Shown: positions 61,365 through 64,000 of the stretch, in pieces | Layout of the letters: each line of letters begins with the position of its first letter | Position numbering within the stretch: the stretch's first letter is position 1 | Origin: Actinobacteria bacterium HGW-Actinobacteria-2 | GTDB taxonomy: Bacteria; Actinomycetota; Actinomycetes; Propionibacteriales; Propionibacteriaceae | Assembly (NCBI GenBank): GCA_002841335.1 | Contig: PHEY01000001.1 | Coordinates: 310,964 to 374,963 of the forward strand | Direction: 5' to 3' | Length of the DNA stretch: 64,000 nt | The notes under the pieces: generated by a model | Databases searched by the model: none | The model's input: the letters and a program-made list of their open reading frames with translations, nothing else | Told to the model about the DNA's origin: nothing | Translations under genes and position numbers: made by a program

Positions 61365-63449
61365 TTAGGCTCCGCCGCCCAGAATCCCCAAGACGGCGTC
61401 GCCGTACTGTTCCAATTTGGCCCGGCCCACGCCGGGGATGGCCAGCAGGCCCTCCTCATCGGATGGGTTGCGCTCGGCGATCGCCATCAAGGTGGCGTCG
61501 GTGAACACGCAGTAGGCCGGCAATGAGCGCGCCTTGGCCTCCCTCTGCCGCCAGGACACCAACTCGGCGTAGACCGCCTCGTCATAACTGGCCGGGCAGT
61601 CGGCATGCCGGGACAACTTGCGTTCGGCGCCGGTGGTCAGCGGCTTGGCACACACCCGGCAGGTCTCGGTGAGCGCGGTGCGCGCCTTCTCCCGGGGACG
61701 CCGCCGCGCCGGCACTCCCGCCGGACGCTCGGCGAGGCCGTCCAGGAAACGCGACGGCTGACGATTGCCCGCCCCGGAGCGCCGCGCCCGCGACCAGCTG
61801 ATGTGCAGGGCACGCTTGGCCCGGGTGATGCCCACGTAGAACAGCCGGGACTCCTCGGCCACCTCGGCCGGACTGTTGGCCAGCGAGAACGGCAAAGTGC
61901 CCTCCTGCACCCCGACCAGGGCGACCCCGCCCCATTCGAGCCCCTTGGCCGCATGCAGCGTCGACAGAGTCACACCGTCGGCATTCAGCGGGTGTTCGGC
62001 GGCTGCTCGCTGCTCCAACTCGGCGGCCAACTCGGCCACGGTGGCCTGCGGACGTCCGGCCTCCAGGTCTTCGGCCAGTGCCAGCACCGCCGACAGCGAC
62101 TCCCACCGCTCGCGTACGCGGCCTTGTCCCGTGGGAGCCTGCTCGCTCCAGCCCAGCGCAGCCAACACCTCGCGGCAGGCCTGCACCGCCCCCACCTCGG
62201 GAGTCCTGGACGCACGCACGCCCAGCTCTCCGATCACCTGACGCACCTCGCCGCGCTGGTAGAAGCCGTCGCTGCCGCGCACCGCGAACGGGATCCGGGC
62301 CTCGGTCAGGGCTGCTTCGAACAGCGGCGATTGGGCATGCACCCGGTACAACACGGCCAGCTCCCGCCAGGGCAGGCCCGCTTCGTGCTGCTCGACCAGC
62401 CAGCGGGCCACCGCGGTGGCCTCGTCCAGCTCGCTGGCGCACGGCAGGATGCGCGGTTCGGGGCCGGGCTCGCATTGGGACTCCAGCACCACCGCACCGA
62501 TCCGATTGGCCTTCGACACCCGGTTGGCCAAGCCGACCACCTGCGGAGTCGATCGATAGTCGCGTACCAGCCGAATCAGCTCGGCGTGGCGATGCTTGAC
62601 CTGGAAGCTGGTGAGGAAGGTCGGCGTGGCGCCCGCGAAGGAGTGAATGGTCTGAGCCGGGTCGCCCACCACGGCGTTGTCGCCGTCCTCGCTCCACCAG
62701 AAGTCGAGCAGGGTCTGCTGGATCGGACTGACGTCCTGATACTCGTCGACCAGCAGGTGCCGGTAGGTCGCACGCACCTCTTCGGCGATGTCGGCGTGAT
62801 CGCCGAGCAGCGCGACCGCGCACAGCAGAATGTCGTCGAAATCGATCACACCCCGCTCGGCCTTGACCCGTTCATAGGTGCCCAGCACCTTGCCGACATC
62901 GGCCGCCGACACCCCTGACACCTCTCGGCCCGCGCCCAGAGCGATCCCTGCGTAGTCGGCCGGGGCGACATTGGTGACCTTCGCCCAGGACACCTCGGTG
63001 AGCAGGTCGCGCAACTGGCCGGCGTCTGGTGCCAGCCGCAGCTTGCGCGCTGCCGCGGCCACCATCGACAACCGCTCGTCGCTGACCGGAGGCAACTCGC
63101 TGCCGTAGGCCCGCGGCCAGAAGAACTGCGCTTGTCGCAGCGCCGCAGAGTGGAACGTCCGGGCCTGCACCGCGGGCAACCCCAAACCCCGCAACCGGGT
63201 GCGCAGCTCGCCGGCGGCCCGGGTGGTGAAGGTCAGTGCCAGCACGGCGTTGGGACGGTAGGCGCCCACGACCGCGCCGTACGCGATCCGATGGGTGAGC
63301 GCCCGGGTCTTGCCGGTGCCGGCTCCGGCGATGACCACCACCGAGGCGCCGAACTTCGTCGCTACCTGGCGCTGCTCGGAGTCCAACCCAGCCAGCAACT
63401 CCTCCGCCTGCCCATCCACGATCCACACCTTAAACGCCGCTGGAGACAC
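61365..63449 (-). CDS. uvrD2: DNA helicase UvrD2 with HRDC domain
   Basis: A 694-residue SF1A helicase. Q motif and Walker A GAGTGKTRA (~42-50), DEYQDVSPIQ (motif II), GDPAQTIHSFAGA (III), DYRSTPQV (IV), VTLSTLHAAKGLEW (V) and FYVGITRAKRALHISW (VI) are complete. After a basic linker comes the zinc element CRVC ... HADCP, the UvrD2 tetracysteine with the third Cys replaced by His. The C-terminal HRDC domain is VFTDATLMAIAERNP ... IPGVGRAKLEQYGDAVL. GTG 63449 gives the full length but leaves just 34 bases to recC; GTG 63428 and GTG 63419 are alternatives. Confidence 0.95.
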   Translation of the reverse strand: MSPAAFKVWIVDGQAEELLAGLDSEQRQVATKFGASVVVIAGAGTGKTRALTHRIAYGAVVGAYRPNAVLALTFTTRAAGELRTRLRGLGLPAVQARTFHSAALRQAQFFWPRAYGSELPPVSDERLSMVAAAARKLRLAPDAGQLRDLLTEVSWAKVTNVAPADYAGIALGAGREVSGVSAADVGKVLGTYERVKAERGVIDFDDILLCAVALLGDHADIAEEVRATYRHLLVDEYQDVSPIQQTLLDFWWSEDGDNAVVGDPAQTIHSFAGATPTFLTSFQVKHRHAELIRLVRDYRSTPQVVGLANRVSKANRIGAVVLESQCEPGPEPRILPCASELDEATAVARWLVEQHEAGLPWRELAVLYRVHAQSPLFEAALTEARIPFAVRGSDGFYQRGEVRQVIGELGVRASRTPEVGAVQACREVLAALGWSEQAPTGQGRVRERWESLSAVLALAEDLEAGRPQATVAELAAELEQRAAAEHPLNADGVTLSTLHAAKGLEWGGVALVGVQEGTLPFSLANSPAEVAEESRLFYVGITRAKRALHISWSRARRSGAGNRQPSRFLDGLAERPAGVPARRRPREKARTALTETCRVCAKPLTTGAERKLSRHADCPASYDEAVYAELVSWRQREAKARSLPAYCVFTDATLMAIAERNPSDEEGLLAIPGVGRAKLEQYGDAVLGILGGGA

Positions 63450-63483
63450 AACTGTCCGTCGGCACCTTTAGGGTGAGACCACC

Positions 63484-64000
63484 ATGGAGATCCAGCACCA
63501 CGCGAGCGCCACCGAACTGGCCTCGGCATTGGCCGCGTGGTGGTCTGCTCCCCGGTCTGATCCGTTCACCTTCGACCTGGCAGTGGTACCCAGCGCCGGC
63601 TTCCAACGCTGGCTGTCACAGCAGCTGGCCACCGCTGACGGCAACGACGGCATCTGCGCCGGCGTCGAGTTCTCCTCCCCCGGTCGGTTGTGGCACCGGG
63701 TGGCGCCCGACGATGACCCGTGGCGTCCGGCGCGGCTGAGCTGGCTGATCCAGCAGGTGGCCTTGGCTGAGACCTGCCCGCCCGGCCTGGAACGGCTTCG
63801 CGCGCACCTCGACGCCTCCCGGGAGACCTACTCGGTGGCTGCCCGGATCGCCAGACAGTTCTCCGGCTACGCCACCCACGCCCCCGCCATGTTGGCGGCC
63901 TGGGCCGCGGGCAGCGACGTTGATCTGTTGGGACGTCCGCTGGACGATTCGGCCTGGCAGGCAGTGCTGTGGCGTGAGCTGGCCACCACCACCGGTACCG
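63484..64000 (+). CDS. recC: RecC, exonuclease V gamma chain, N-terminal part (3' end outside window)
   Basis: The frame is open from ATG 63484 to the edge (172 codons). It matches the RecC N-terminus: ELASALAAWWSAPRSDPF, DLAVVPSAGFQRWLSQQLA, GICAGVEFSSPGRLWHRV. RecC scans for Chi and holds RecB and RecD together in double-strand break repair. It diverges from uvrD2 with only 34 bases between, so promoters must overlap coding ends. recB and recD would be expected to follow beyond the window. Confidence 0.85.
   Translation, partial: MEIQHHASATELASALAAWWSAPRSDPFTFDLAVVPSAGFQRWLSQQLATADGNDGICAGVEFSSPGRLWHRVAPDDDPWRPARLSWLIQQVALAETCPPGLERLRAHLDASRETYSVAARIARQFSGYATHAPAMLAAWAAGSDVDLLGRPLDDSAWQAVLWRELATTTGT

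Overview
The window is high-GC DNA with dense, often overlapping genes. It carries many actinobacterial markers: NucS in place of MutS/MutL, multifunctional 2-oxoglutarate decarboxylase (Kgd), WhiB1, a mycothiol-type SigH/RsrA pair, ribosomal protein bL37, UvrD2, a UPF0182 protein and a DivIVA-like coiled coil. The methylmalonyl-CoA epimerase fragment, the PduO-type cobalamin adenosyltransferase, a PPA1309-family gene and an Eis acetyltransferase suggest a Propionibacteriales-like actinobacterium. The class is clear; the family is inference.

Region 1 (1-25.6 kb) corresponds to the conserved Mycobacterium block Rv1292-Rv1322A. On the plus strand are the end of mce, a DivIVA-like protein, an AI-2E family permease and an S51-like peptidase. 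nucS follows on the minus strand, then a zinc-binding small protein, an alpha/beta hydrolase, a cyclophilin lipoprotein and pduO. From there the minus strand carries, in transcription order, lysA, hom, thrH, rho, (eis on the opposite strand), rpmE, prfA, prmC, sua5, wecA, two small AtpI-type membrane proteins, atpBEFHAGDC and a DUF2550 gene. Notable points are thrH where thrC-thrB would be expected, a long rho leader with a possible 25-codon upstream ORF, and a near-perfect 24-bp hairpin between rho and eis.

Region 2 (25.7-38.5 kb) has tRNA-Arg(CCG), kgd, whiB1, a PdtaS-type kinase and bL37. These are followed by rsrA-sigH with a textbook SigH-type promoter, a SRAP protein, a second ECF sigma factor carrying its own zinc-finger tail, DUF2892, DoxX, aroA, rsgA and hisN. 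This matches the Rv3219-Rv3228 block.

Region 3 (38.5-45.1 kb) is more accessory: a DUF2510 membrane protein, a complete five-gene dipeptide/oligopeptide ABC operon, initiator tRNA-fMet with a strong hairpin, and a NifX-like protein.

Region 4 (45.4-64 kb) follows the Rv3193c-Rv3198c order. It holds an M16 peptidase pair, UPF0182, a PPA1309-family protein, a PDZ/Lon-type protease, a DUF2342 protein, a YgjP-type metallopeptidase and a small zinc-ribbon protein. After these come an orphan azoline-cyclodehydratase-like protein, an ABC1 kinase, a large unrecognised lipoprotein, an FMN-reductase/luciferase-type monooxygenase pair, uvrD2 and the start of recC. No CRISPR array, insertion sequence, prophage or rRNA was seen. 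The best candidates for something undescribed are a possible small structured RNA at about 54.5 kb, the lipoprotein at 57.3-59.2 kb, the rho leader uORF and the orphan cyclodehydratase-like gene.
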